This document shows, in pieces, positions 9,909-21,229 of a stretch of 64,000 bases of DNA. Under the pieces are notes generated by a model. It did not search any database and was not told where the DNA came from. It was given only the letters and a program-made list of their open reading frames with translations. This DNA comes from Colias croceus. Its lineage: Eukaryota; Arthropoda; Insecta; Lepidoptera; Pieridae. The translations under genes were made by a program, and so were the position numbers. The stretch spans positions 7,827,001 through 7,891,000 of the forward strand of contig NC_059552.1 in assembly GCF_905220415.1 (NCBI RefSeq). Reading direction: 5' to 3'. Position 1 is the first letter of the stretch. The number at the start of each line of letters is the position of its first letter.

Positions 9909-12362
9909 CCTTTATTCAATTAAATTGCTGTAAAGATATACCTATACCTAGACTAGATATAAATATATATCATGATTATATTTGACCTTTACCTAATGAA
10001 ATTACCGTAATGAACGTACACCTGGAGAGTCATCCATCAAGCCAAACACAATTTGGTCTCACCTGATCCCCGGAAACGTAACCTAGCCAGTAGTTTTCCA
10101 GCAATTACTTACTTTGTGGCCAGAAAGGATATTCTTTTGTGCAAATAGATTGTATTACACAATTCGGATAAGTAAATTAAATAAAAAGTAAATTTTCGCA
10201 GCAAAATGTTCTGAAAATTTATTGGCTTTTTAGCATATAGTAATTAATTTTTGTGAAATTAAAAAACGTCACTAACCACGAAAAATATACATTTTACGTT
10301 CCACCGCATGTAACTGACAAATTTAAAATTGAAAATTCCAATCGTTACAGATTTAAAAATCCCTCCAAACAAGTTTGGAGAGCTTTAAAAATAGCTACAA
10401 AGCCGTTCGCTACTAAAATTAACCTCTTTCAAAGAACAGATAGCAACGAAAATAGCAGTTTAAAAAGCGTTTTGCGGGAATTTTATTCAGAGCAAGTTAG
10501 AAAGGTGTGGAATACGCAGGAAAATGCAATTTAGTTATAATTTCAGCTGGCTTTGGCGTGCATCGAGTTCAGAATTATTTCAACAAAGGTAACACAACTT
10601 AGAGACGTAAGGTTTGCGGGAATTTTTAAATTGAACGAGCTTACCTCTAAATTGTGAGTCGATTGTAAGATTTCAAAGGATTTGCGGAGTATTTTAGTTT
10701 TTAACGAATGGGTTGGTTTCATGTTTATGTGTTTTTGCTTGTTAGATTTTATTTTCAGAAATATCAACGATAGTGTGTTTTTGAGTATTTGTAACTCAAA
10801 TACTCAAAAACACGTTTTTTTTAGGACCCCAAGTCAGTTTAGGAACACTGCATTCGGATCTTCATTTCAATAATTAAAGTCAAGTGTATTAAAAAACTAT
10901 GGATTGAGAAAAACTAAAACAATAAAAAAGTATTTAATATTTATATATTTGTAAATTTATAAGTCGGCGAAGGCACCACCCAATAAAAAAAAAAATTCGA
11001 CAAAAACCTATAAAAATAAAACACATTGATCACCAAATCCATTACTTCCAAGCCATAAATTATAATATAAACAGTAATTACGCCGTGAATTGTGTACAAT
11101 AAAAAGTTCGGGCAGACATTGACTCCAGCGAAGTTTTCCCTTTAAACTCGAAAACCGTGTTTTTAATTTCCGAACGAGTGAACACGTGGGAGGCACCTAA
11201 ACAAACGATACACAAGGACACTAAAATTTTACAACCTTTTAAAGTACTTACCAGTTCAGTGGAGGTAAAAAGTTATAGCAGCTATAGGTACCACATAGAA
11301 AGTAAATAAGGGCCAATATGTTTCTAGATTTTCTTTTGAAAATTGATTCTTCACATAAAATCATATTCTAGAAGGAAAAGTAAAGAAAAGAGTAAGTAAG
11401 TATTCTAGAAGGAAGAGTAAAGAATTTGAATTTGAATTTGAAAAGTAAATTTTAGCCATTTTGAAATGCACATGCCTGAAAAAGTTAATCGAATGAACTT
11501 TAATTTAATCCGGTAAAAGCCGCTTCAAATATTGTTTATATCTATTTTTAATCATTTCTCGTCCATGCAATAATATTGTGGTATAGTGAAGCATGGTTGG
11601 TACAGCTAAACGTGTAGAAATTGTTATAGTGGTTTGCTCATTTTTTTAATCGATATTTAATAGTTTATACCTATGCTCAAAAGCACCACAATTTATATTA
11701 ACTACTTATCGTTTTTTCTGATTAATTTTCTACAATTTATATTATAAAAAGAAGCTTTTTTCTAATTTATTATGAATCATTTGATGACTGAATTAATGAA
11801 AAATCAATTGATTAATGTCATATACTTTTGTGTTTAAGCTTGCGGCTAACTTCAGGCGGCTCATACTATCTAGCACTTACACATCGCTCCCCGTTCTAAA
11901 CACCCGTAGTCCCCGCAACCGTTTCGTGTAAAACTTCACCCCTGTTCTATTAGTGGCCGTATATTAAAACTTTCCAACGTCCATTACATTAAGAACCCTC
12001 AGCATTAGAGCTTTTTGTACCCAACGCTTAGCTTCCGACCTACATCCTGCTTTCCTTTCGCATACGTTTTTTATTCGCTAGTTTTTGTTTTATGTGCTTT
12101 ATTTGTGAATGCACTTTAATAGTTCTTTGGCAAATGGCGGCGTTTGCTGGTAAATGGCATTATTAAAGGTTAATTAATGTATCCGGGTTTTCATGGCACA
12201 GAGACGTTGCATGTCGTAGATTTTAGTATGAGTTATCATTAAACGGTACTAAAATTTGTATGGTTAATGAGCCTTTATAATTTAAGGTAAGTATAGGTTA
12301 GATTCACGGCTTTACTTGCGTGGTATTCAGCCTTTCGCCAGTATTAGTACAAATACTACTAG
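9909..12362. other. AT-rich stretch, no supported gene
   Basis: A 93-codon open frame at 10253-10534 lacks an ATG start and matches no family I know. A perfect hairpin lies at 10775-10813. No other structure was seen. Confidence 0.45.
10775..10813. repeat. Perfect 17-bp inverted repeat with 5-bp loop
   Basis: GTGTTTTTGAGTATTTG (10775-10791) is perfectly inverted at 10797-10813 around TAACT. No terminal-repeat or duplication signature is visible, so its class is unknown. Confidence 0.75.
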
Positions 12363-12440
12363 GGTCAAACTCAAACATTTATTCACACAACTAAACTTAA
12401 CCTATAGAAGCAGTTTTGAATCGTCCAAATACTAATTAAT
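12363..12440 (-). repeat. 3' end fragment of the CR1-like LINE
   Basis: CAAACTCAAACATTTATTCA followed by AGAAGCAGTTTTGAA matches the 3' terminus at 5836-5900 in the same orientation. It is truncated and diverged. Confidence 0.6.
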
Positions 12441-12928
12441 ATTTTAGGAATAGACTAAAATGTATCTGTGTGCCAAATTTTTTATTCTGTTTAACTGTTT
12501 TTCGTGAAAGTATCAAAGATTCAAGCATCACTTTTTTCAATTTTTATATAATATAATAAATAAATAACATAAAGAGGATAAACTTTGCCTTCAATATAAT
12601 TACTTTAAACAATTATGTTTATTTTCCTTATTGTGAAATTAAATTCTTTTACTTATTTAAATGTTGAAAGAAATTTAAACAACTTATGAAACGGTTGCAG
12701 AAGCTCATAAAATTTCAAATTTTCATTTTTTATTTCATGCTTTTGGCAAAAATGGATATTAAAGATACATTTGAAATACACTCACGTATCCGTTTGCAAT
12801 ATAGTGATAATATAATCTCTAGTGTTGAAATCGATGCCGGGTCCCTTGGTACAATCAATGAAACAACGCATAATGATGTAGGTAAATTGCGTTATTCTGA
12901 TCTGAGAGGAGATTACACATAGCTATAA

Positions 12929-13096
12929 TCTATACTAATATTATAAAGCTTGTTTGTTTGTTTGAACGCGCTAAGCTCGGGAACTACTGGTCCGATTTGA
13001 AAAATTCTTTCGGTGTAGAAGAGTGTGGAAGGCTATAGGTTATAAACCTATAACCTTCCACAATAAATGAGCTATCATCACGCTACATGTCATCTG
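12929..13096 (+). mobile_element. Helitron-like element, type D, 3'-truncated, with internal hairpin
   Basis: The 5' end TCTATACTAATATTATAAAG and the GTTT run, then GAACGCGCTAAGCTCGGGAA and ACTACTGGTCCGATTTG, match the fuller copy at 42656-42862. The GC-rich 3' end is missing. In its middle an 18-bp inverted repeat (one mismatch, 13024-13063) replaces the simple GGTTATAGGCTATA segment of the fuller copy, as if the segment had been copied back on itself. Confidence 0.65.
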
Positions 13097-13562
13097 TCAT
13101 CGTATAATTTTCCTCTTCCGCCATCCTTTGTGTTACGCATATCGTATAATAAAGAATCTCAAGTCTATTTAGCAATCTTTACTTTTTCCTGCCCAAAACC
13201 CATCACAAATAATTTATAATACAATGTCTTAAAATTAACAACATGAAATCTGAATGATAGAGAAATAGACAATTGACTAACTCCTTGTTAAAAGCATGAT
13301 AAAAAGTTCCGCTACACGTCTGCCAGAATTACAACATTGGACAAAATTTTCACAAACATATACTTGCATAATCATATTATTACGAAAATGTAAATTTGAG
13401 TGCACAAAAATATGTCATCTCTCCTAATTAGCATATTTAAGCCAAACAGAGAGCACAGAGGGATTTGTGAATATTTTGCATTCGTAACAATTAACTATTG
13501 TTTCTTTAAATATTATGAAACTAGGACATATTTTAAACATACTTGTATTTAATTCTAAAATA

Positions 13563-13852
13563 TGATTTTTTTTCAGTGTATAATGGATCGCGGAAGAATC
13601 CCACCACAGTGCGCTTTTCTCGGCATTTCTTACCGAGAACAACGACCTTATGGAACGACTTACCTTCTTCTGTGTTCCCAAACGGATTTGACGGGGAAAC
13701 CTTTAAGAAAAGGGCATATTTATATCTCAAAGGCCGGCAACACATTCGCGGTGACCCTAACATCGCGAATGCTTATGGGCGGCGGGCATCACTTTCCATC
13801 AGGTGACCCGCCTGCTCGTTTGCCCGCTTTAACGATAAAAAAAAAAAAAAAT
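13563..13852 (+). pseudogene. 5'-truncated LINE 3' end with poly(A)
   Basis: One frame reads RFSRHFLPRTTTLWNDLPSS and then FKKRAYLYLKGRQ, the C-terminal region found at the end of many insect LINE reverse transcriptase ORFs. It is followed by a 3' UTR (CAGGTGACCCGCCTGCTCG) and a run of about 14 A. Everything upstream of the last 80 or so codons is missing. It is a dead 5'-truncated copy of a LINE unrelated to the large CR1-like one. Confidence 0.65.
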
Positions 13853-13990
13853 GCCAACCAATACCCGCGGCCCCATCATTGAAGCTCGACGGAACACAGT
13901 GGGGTTTTAGTCGGTAAGAACCCGACATAACCCACGGCTACTTCCCCGGGGGACGTGGGTATCTTTGTAAGATTTCCCCACTTTATAAAA
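13853..13990 (+). repeat. Second LINE-like 3' end fragment ending in an A-run
   Basis: GTGGGGTTTTAGTCGGTAAG followed by AACCCGACATAACCCACGGC and a GC-rich stretch ending TTCCCCACTTTATAAAAAA resembles the 3' UTR of a lepidopteran LINE. It directly follows the poly(A) of the previous fragment, so one insertion probably used the other's tail as target. The family is not identified. Confidence 0.45.
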
Positions 13991-14349
13991 AAGGTATTTT
14001 GGAATTAAATAAATCTAGAAAGAGTTTTACTAACTATTGTTGAATATATAAAGTGAAATAACTAAAAGTAAGCTTGCTTTCATACAAAGTTTTACATACA
14101 AACAACATCAATGTGGAGATAGTTAACGAACCCGGTAAATAAAATCCTCAAAATTCGGATGATGTTGTTTTAGTTTTCGTCAAAGCGAACTACGTGAGCC
14201 GTGAACTGACGTAAATAAAAAAGAAAAACACAAAATAACAACCACTTTAAACTTTATTTTTTAAAAACGATTATAATATATTATAAACAACATAGCTTGG
14301 ACATTTTACATACTGACTTTACAGGGAACATAAATGCTGTAACATTTTT
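13991..14349. other. AT-rich spacer
   Basis: Nothing recognisable was seen here. Confidence 0.4.
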
Positions 14350-14513
14350 AAGCTATTGCATAGCTTCTATCGCGGGCCTTTAGCGCGGGGACCGAATCGA
14401 GAAATTCCGTAACGAGAAAACCTCACGCTCCCCACTCCGACGGGCTCGCAGGTGTGGCTTGAAGGCATGCTATGCAATAGCTTTACCGCGGCAGTCCCCG
14501 AGTGCCACACGTC
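14350..14513 (+). repeat. GC-rich structured repeat of unknown class, copy 1
   Basis: This repeat is far more GC-rich than its surroundings. AAGCTATTGCATAGC (14350-14364) is perfectly complementary to 14469-14483. CGGGGAC (14386-14392) pairs with GTCCCCG (14494-14500), and GTGTGGC (14452-14458) with GCCACAC (14504-14510). The three pairs cross rather than nest. The 3' end GCCACACGTC is followed by TTTTTT, which would suit a Pol III terminator. The second copy, at 21077-21229, keeps all three complementarities. Strand is arbitrary. Confidence 0.7.
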
Positions 14514-14958
14514 TTTTTTCTATAATGCAGCATTCAAAAGTCCACTAGAAGAAATAAAAGCACACATGGAAGTTAATAAACTGAAATGGGTTTAATAAAT
14601 GAAAATGAAATTATGACACAATAGCACAAAAAGAAACATCAATTATTTATACAATCGATGAATTTTTTTCTATTAATTGTCAACTTTCATAAAATTTATA
14701 TTGTTCTTCATGAATGTCCTTTTTAAAACCAGTATTAAAACCTTTTAAAAACGAACGTGCATTAAGTGTTCCCGAATCTTCTAGAAGCATTTCGAAACAT
14801 CAAACATATTTCACGTATTATATCCATGAGACTGTAGTGTGTAACGCTATCATGCCGGTTTTAAATTACTGAGTGTGGCTCACTTGTCAGTTGCTAGTAA
14901 GTGCTGTGCCACATCTTAGTTTTGAGTTTTAGTTATAAGTGGTGAGCGATTTATAATC

Positions 14959-15102
14959 TTTCCGCCCGCTTTGTCTAAAACCTCATAAATTATATATTAA
15001 AACCTTCCTCGAGAACCACTCTATCTTATAAAATAAACCGCATCAAAATCGGGACATAGAGACAGAGAAAGCGACTTTTTTTATACTTTGTAGTGAAGAA
15101 GA
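14959..15102 (-). mobile_element. Helitron-like element, type C
   Basis: Read on the minus strand it has the AAAGTCGCTTTCTCTGTCTC opening and a GGGCGGAAAGAT end. The terminal CTAG is decayed, and an internal part around the ACGCAACGG block is deleted. Confidence 0.6.
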
Positions 15103-15664
15103 TTAAATTTTAGAGGGATCATGGTTTTAGAGTGAGCCGAAGTTCTGGATCGACTGAACGCCAGTGCGTGGTATTTTAGTAAGATTGTCAGAGCATATTA
15201 TAGATTGAGAATTATGATTAGAGGAATTTATGTCTGTATATAAGTAGTTCACAATAGTACATCATTATTTGGTCGATTGTTGTAAGATTCAATCAGCTGG
15301 TATATAGGTATTTGTGTTATACATATAAAATTGGGAATAATTTAGCTTGTTATTTATTAATCATGCAAAATAAGGAATACATCAATTAATAACAATTTTT
15401 ACTTCTAATTGGACTTCGAAAGCGACCTTCGGGGCTTATAAATTCAATTAAAAAATGATCTAATGGTGACTGAAAGGATAGTATCTCTATCGCTTATAAC
15501 TTAAATACAACATGCTTAACGTTGCTTTTAGTACATTTATAAATCAAACGCAAGATGCTTCGTGACTATCACCGACAGGTGGCGTTAGTTTTGAAAGATG
15601 GTTGCTTTTCAGTTCTTAAACTGTGTGAAAATATATGATACTTTTTTGAAATATAATGAAACAG

Positions 15665-15832
15665 CTTTCCGCCCGCGGCTTTACCCGCTTTGTCTAAAAC
15701 ATAATAAGTTATATACTAAAACCTTCCTCTTGAATCAATCTATCTATTAAAAAAAAACCGCATCAAAATCCGTTGCGTAGTTTTTAAGATTTAAGGATAC
15801 ATAGGGACATAGGTATTATACTATGTAGTGAT
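15665..15832 (-). mobile_element. Helitron-like element, type C
   Basis: The minus strand carries CACTACATAGTATAATACC, CTACGCAACGGATTTTGATG, the AAGAGGAAGGTTTTAGTATA block and CCGCGGGCGGAAAGCT, matching the 5361 and 51746 copies. The final CTAG is degenerate. Confidence 0.65.
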
Positions 15833-17936
15833 GATACAACTCTGTTTACGAATTTGCAGTCTAAACGGAATGTCTAGTCAAACTTCTGCTCTATTGAAAC
15901 GATTCGATATCATACATCTTACTACATAGGTACTTACAATTTAAAATAAAAGTTGCTATTTAAGCAAAACCAGCCTACATAAGTTAAATTAATTAAGACA
16001 TCAAAGTGTTAATGTAATTTCTAATCAAAAATTTTGTAAAGATCCTGTTTCAGAATACGTTCTATTACAGAAACAACGTGGAAATGAAGATTTTGCAAAA
16101 AGAGCTACAACGATCAAAGACCGCGGAGTCCCGACAACAGCAGATGGATACATGACAAGCCGCAGCCTTTGAAAACACTCCGTATTTTACGTCTCGGAAC
16201 AAGACATGTGTAAAGTGACCAGTGTAGCGAGACCCTCGCGGTTCCCACCACTTTCCTCTCCTATCTGAAATAACACAGACGGGTGAAGGGATCAAGTTAT
16301 CTTGGCGGTTGTATAAAGGGTGTTACTCTACGAAGACAACGTAACGCCTGCAGCGAACCTTTGTAACAAAAACTGAGCGATTGTTTTTCGCATTCTGATG
16401 CTCCATTTTCCAAGTTTTATCTCGCTGTGGCCAGTTTTATTCGTCTAAGCGTCGCCGAATGTATCATTTCGAGGCTGTGTTTGTTCTCGTTTGTAAATCA
16501 GTAGACCGCAGTTTCGAATGTGACAAAGACGAGTATTCCTTAGCATTTTTGTATCATGGAATTCTCGATGAGTTGGCACTTTTGTAAAGATAAATGTGGC
16601 ATTTTATTGGGATTTTAGTGCAAGATTCCAAGAGTTTTTACAGCTCGAACTATAAAAGATTGCAATGAAACGAAATTTCTAGAATTTGTGTTTATATCAG
16701 CACAAACTTCTTAAATGGTTACGTTGATAAACATTTTAAAGTGCCAAGATTCAATTCTCCTAGAACACGTATAATTTATAGAAATCTTCTTATAATAGCG
16801 TTTGCGTTTTCGAGAATTTTCTTTTAGATAAACATTACATTGTTTTCTGTAATTACAATTCTACAGTACATAATAAAGGTAATAAAGCCGCGTAACAAAG
16901 CTCTTTATTACGTAATTATATGACCCATATAGAATAAGTAGGATTCACGTAGGCCACATTTGTTAAAATGTCAGCACGATCCATTGTATAGAATTGCTCT
17001 GAACCACGCCATGTTTTCGCCTCAGTATTTAGCCATGTCTGGAGTCTAGACGCATAAATAAGATCTAAGCGCACTCTAATAAAATTAACGCTACTGCACA
17101 CTGTTTAGCTCTTGATTTAGCTTGTCCAGTACTTTATCTTGGATCTACAAATGTAGGTCTGGTGGTTGGTTAGTGATTCTGGATGTCTTTAAGGATAGTT
17201 TTCGTAACCCAGATGATTATTTTTTAATTCAAATATAATATCTCTCATTTGTACATCGGGATGATTAAGGAGTTGTGTAGAAATATTAATAACCGTTGTT
17301 TTACGTAAACGTGGTAATGCAGTTAAATCTATTGGATATACAGCAGCAAGTATTATTTATAAAAAAAATAATTATTATTATAACTTAATAAAACTGTATT
17401 ATAGCTAGGTACATAACAAAAACCGTGTTCGTTTTAAATCCGTGTAATCATCAGTAGGTAAATTAAACTATATCATTATTGTGACTATAATTATTTGTCT
17501 GAAATTGAGTGTACTGACGCCATTTTTGCATGACTTGATGACAGTCATTAACGTTAAACTATTTTTGTGAAATTTTGATACGTATCATCATTAACTTCAA
17601 CTATTATTCGAAATAATGTACTACATTCTCTTACTTTATGGTAACTTAAAACACAATATAATATTGTCTATATACTATTAAACACCGATTTGTATGTGTG
17701 AGGTAACCTCTTTGCCAACGTGATTCAGCAACTCCCCCATTTCGGGGAGACTGCGCTTAACAAAATACATAAAACAAAAATGTCTGTTTTTATTCTGTCC
17801 CTTCCGTACTGTTCTTATCTAGATTAATTTGAACTGTACAAATACTTTATTTTTGCGTCTGCACTGTATTTTTCTTTGTATGCATTTTGTGCAGTGTACT
17901 GTGTTTAATTATTTATCCCTTTTTTTGTTATAAATG
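15833..17936. other. AT-rich stretch, no supported gene
   Basis: Short open frames at 16065-16295 and 16916-17101 (minus strand) show no recognisable domain. Nothing else was seen. Confidence 0.45.
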
Positions 17937-18139
17937 AGAAACTTACTCTGTTAATGTTCTGTTACTCTGTCAATCTGTTACTCTGTTAATGTTCTGTTAC
18001 TCTGTCAATCTGTTACTCTGTCAATCCGTCTATCTCTTCCTCTTCACCACTGAGCCGTTTTGAATGAAATTTGATACAAATATATTTATGTAACTATGCG
18101 ATTTTCCTTTGATTATGCGGACGAGGCTAGGACAGCTAG
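17937..18139 (+). mobile_element. Diverged Helitron-like element with internal 35-bp tandem repeat
   Basis: A tandem array of about two and a half 35-bp units (CTCTGTTAATGTTCTGTTA plus CTCTGTCAATCTGTTA) is followed by CACTGAGCCGTTTTGAATGA and ATTTGATACAAATAT. It ends GCGGACGAGGCTAGGACAGC then TAG. The layout (simple repeat, then a conserved block, then CTAG end) is that of the other Helitron-like copies, but the family differs. Confidence 0.5.
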
Positions 18140-19586
18140 TTTCAAGTAATGCTAAAATATTCATGTCAATAGATTGAAATAATACATTTATTTTCATAAG
18201 TTAGTTTCGTAAGTTTAAAATTAGCTTAGGTAGTTTTTACAGTTGGCCCTTTTCGTCATCAAAAACGTTTTATATTTAAAATAAAATATATAGAAACTTA
18301 CTGGCAACATTCAAGGATTTCATTTAGTTTTTACAATGAATTATTCCCGCCTTTTTTCTCATAAATCACTTTCTAGATATAAGGGCTAACGGTTATCGTC
18401 TTGTTATATTTCTATTTCCCGCGCTTCCGTAATCTTTATTTACGGTCAGTAAATAAATGTGCCATGTGCTTTTTGTATGTCTTCATTATTCTGTACTTTA
18501 TTGCACTTTATTATGGTCCGTTTTTCGGTAATGTATTAGGAAATTTCTTTGTTATCAATATTGTTGCGGTTTATTTGTAAAATCAATAAAAAAATCAACA
18601 ATTGAAGGCTTATAGGTACCTACTTATGCTCTCCCAAATGCTCATACAACCAACTCTTAGAAAAATATAACATGATGTCCTTGACCAACAGACGTTCAGT
18701 AACTGATGCTGTCACTTTAAGAAGCATTTGCGTGGGTGAAATTGATTCTTCGAACTTACTAGCCGACTTGTCCTTTCGTGTGCCTTCGCGACCAACTCGT
18801 TCGAAATGTCTTTTCCATTTACAACATACCAGAACCAACGCAGGACAACGCGCGCCACTTCACAGAATGTGTGTCTTACACAATGACAAACTGAATGAAA
18901 TCAATGACCTATTATACTAGTAGACGCGGCATACGCCAACATCATTGCACTAAAAAACAGCGTAATTAATACATACCTACTTACTAACGCATTATCACCA
19001 ATACAGTTGTTCTCTTTTTCACTCTCACGCACGAGACATAATACATGTCTCACTCATGTACTTCGTAATAACAACTGCCGATTAAAATATAAAAAGAACG
19101 TCCAGCCACGACGCTGAATGGTGCGTGACTAAGTGAAACTCGGGCACTTACCTGAGTTTTTTCTTGCCAAAATAGAGAGCGGGTAACGTATCTAGCTCTT
19201 TTATATATCATAGAATGAAATAGATATGTTTTCATGCTCCCGATATAGTTTCAAATGTACAATTAGCCAATTATATGTATAATTTTTCTAACGTTGGATA
19301 ATGTACATGCTTAGTTAATGCTTTCCCTTAGTTTAATATTTCAGAAATCTGTGTTAGTTTTAAGTATTTGGCTCCCTTGCAACAGATACCTATCAATTAT
19401 TGTACAAGTGAGTTTTTTTTTCTTTTACTTTTTCTATTTATGTTCACTGTGAGACGTAGAGGTAACAATTGTTAATGTTACCATTGTATGTCATTAATTT
19501 ATATATTACACGGGTTTAATTGTTTCTGTAAGATCTCCAAATAAATAAATAAATAAATAAATACTTTGGATGGTTTTTACACTTTA
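18140..19586. other. AT-rich stretch with one unresolved open region
   Basis: At 18620-18920 both strands are open for 70-80 codons. Neither translation matches a family I know. No splice or promoter evidence stands out. Confidence 0.4.
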
Positions 19587-19708
19587 AGGGTGCTTTTCCA
19601 CGAATAATCGCAAACTTAATCCGAATGAGACGATATGATTGATTAATGATTATTTACAAACACATTCGTCGCTACAATCCTCGCACATTATTCGTGGAAA
19701 AGCACCCT
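19587..19708. mobile_element. MITE with 22-bp terminal inverted repeats and TAA duplication
   Basis: AGGGTGCTTTTCCACGAATA (19587 on) is inverted at the right end as TATTCGTGGAAAAGCACCCT. TAA flanks GGGTGC on the left and GCACCC on the right. A 3-bp TWA duplication fits PIF/Harbinger-type MITEs; the assignment is from structure only. Confidence 0.75.
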
Positions 19709-20215
19709 AATACAAAGAAATATAATTTAATCTTTCCGATATTCCAATGCAAGTAACTATTTTACAAAACTTTACAATTTTAATATTTATTTTTAACTTT
19801 TATATAAAGGAAACATTAAAGTTATTTCCTGATAATTAGGTTAATTACAAACACATTCGTTGCTACACATCGTAGCACATTATTGAAAAAAGCACCCTAA
19901 TACAAAGAAATAAAATTTAATCATTCAGATATATTCCAATTTAACTATTTTACAAAACTTTACAATTTTTATATTTATTTTTAACTTTTATATAAAGGAA
20001 ACATTAAAGTCATTTCCTGATAATTAGGTTAATTACAAACACATTCGTTGCTACACATCGTAGCACATTATTGAAAAAAGCACCCTAATACAAAGAAATA
20101 AAATTTAATCATTCAGATATTCCAATTTAACTATTTTACAAAACTTTACAATTTTAATATTTATTTTTAACTTTTATGTAAAGGAAACATTAAAACCCAA
20201 TTTCCTGATTCTAGG
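19703..20215. repeat. Tandem duplication (about 2.7 units of 188-190 bp) seeded from the MITE end
   Basis: Units begin with AGCACCCTAATACAAAGAAA at 19701, 19891 and 20079. Each contains ACTATTTTACAAAACTTTAC and TATAAAGGAAACATTAAAG. The complete units end with a decayed copy of the MITE right half (CACATTATTGAAAAAAGCAC). The last unit is partial. Confidence 0.85.
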
Positions 20216-21076
20216 TAATTAAGAAATAATTCAAATATATACTTGGAAAAGTAACTAATTCTATCTACAATTTAACAAGGATATAAATTCGAGGCGAGTT
20301 TTTCTTGGAGTTATTTATGCGACAATCCCAGTAAGAGCGGTGTTTAGTTTTAAATTCATTAAAAGGGAAACAGAGATTTAAGGGGTTTTAAGGGAAACTC
20401 TTTTAAACAGTCTGTTATTGTAATTGCTGTTTGCAATGTGAAGCTTAAAATATATGTGAATATTTGTGATAATCTTTTGATTAGGATGCTATAGAATCTT
20501 TATCTATGGTAGGGTTAGATAATAACATAAATTTATATTATTATTTTTTAAATTGAAATTGAAGCTAGTAATAAATGAAATAAATTCTTATAGGAATGGT
20601 TATTAATAATATTACAGTAAAATATATAAATGTTAATATTGTAATAATGATAATTACTTTTCGTTTAAATAGGTTGCAAATTATCGATTGTTACCGATTA
20701 GTACAAAAAATCAGCTTTACATTTTTATCGATAAAACAAATGACTACATAGTTAAATTTAGTGTTACATTTTTTCGTTACGCGTGATATTTTTCCGTTAC
20801 GCGCCATCTTTTTCTTATCCCTACCACGCGTGATTTGACGTATTTCTGTAAAGTTGCATATAGTAAATTATTTTTTGAAAAATAAGGTCATAAAGAAGTT
20901 TCACATCTTACGTGTGTATCTACACTAGTACACGCACATATTTTTTTTAACACGCTTCTATAATCTTCACTTGTATGTTTGTATGTAATCCTTTAGACTC
21001 GATCTTGATACACTTTAAACGGATTTTAATTCAAACTTTGTACCTACACTTCTCAAAGGTCTGTAACAATACAATA
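20216..21076. other. AT-rich spacer with a short CGTTACGCG motif pair
   Basis: CGTTACGCGTGATATTTTTC and CCGTTACGCGCCATC lie close together near 20775-20805, with ACGCGTGATTTGACGTATTT after them. This may be the remnant of a repeat. No gene was seen. Confidence 0.4.
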
Positions 21077-21229
21077 ATTGCATAGCTTCTATCGCGGGCC
21101 GTGAGCGCGGGGACCGAGAATTTCCGTAACGAAAAAACCTCACGCTCCCCACTCCAACGGGCGGAGGTGTGGCTTGAAGGCACAGCATGCAATAAGCTTT
21201 ACTGCAGCAGTCCCCGACTGCCACACGTC
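21077..21229 (+). repeat. GC-rich structured repeat of unknown class, copy 2
   Basis: It shares TTGCATAGCTTCTATCGCGG, CCTCACGCTCCCCACTCC, GGTGTGGCTTGAAGGCA and the end TGCCACACGTC with the copy at 14350-14513. Small indels lie between these blocks. The complementary pairs CGGGGAC/GTCCCCG and GTGTGGC/GCCACAC are intact. Confidence 0.7.

Noticed and set aside
10253..10534. 93-codon frame as a gene
   Set aside because: It starts without ATG in AT-rich DNA and shows no domain, splice or promoter support.
18620..18920. Overlapping frames on both strands as a gene
   Set aside because: Neither translation shows a recognisable motif; there is no further evidence.
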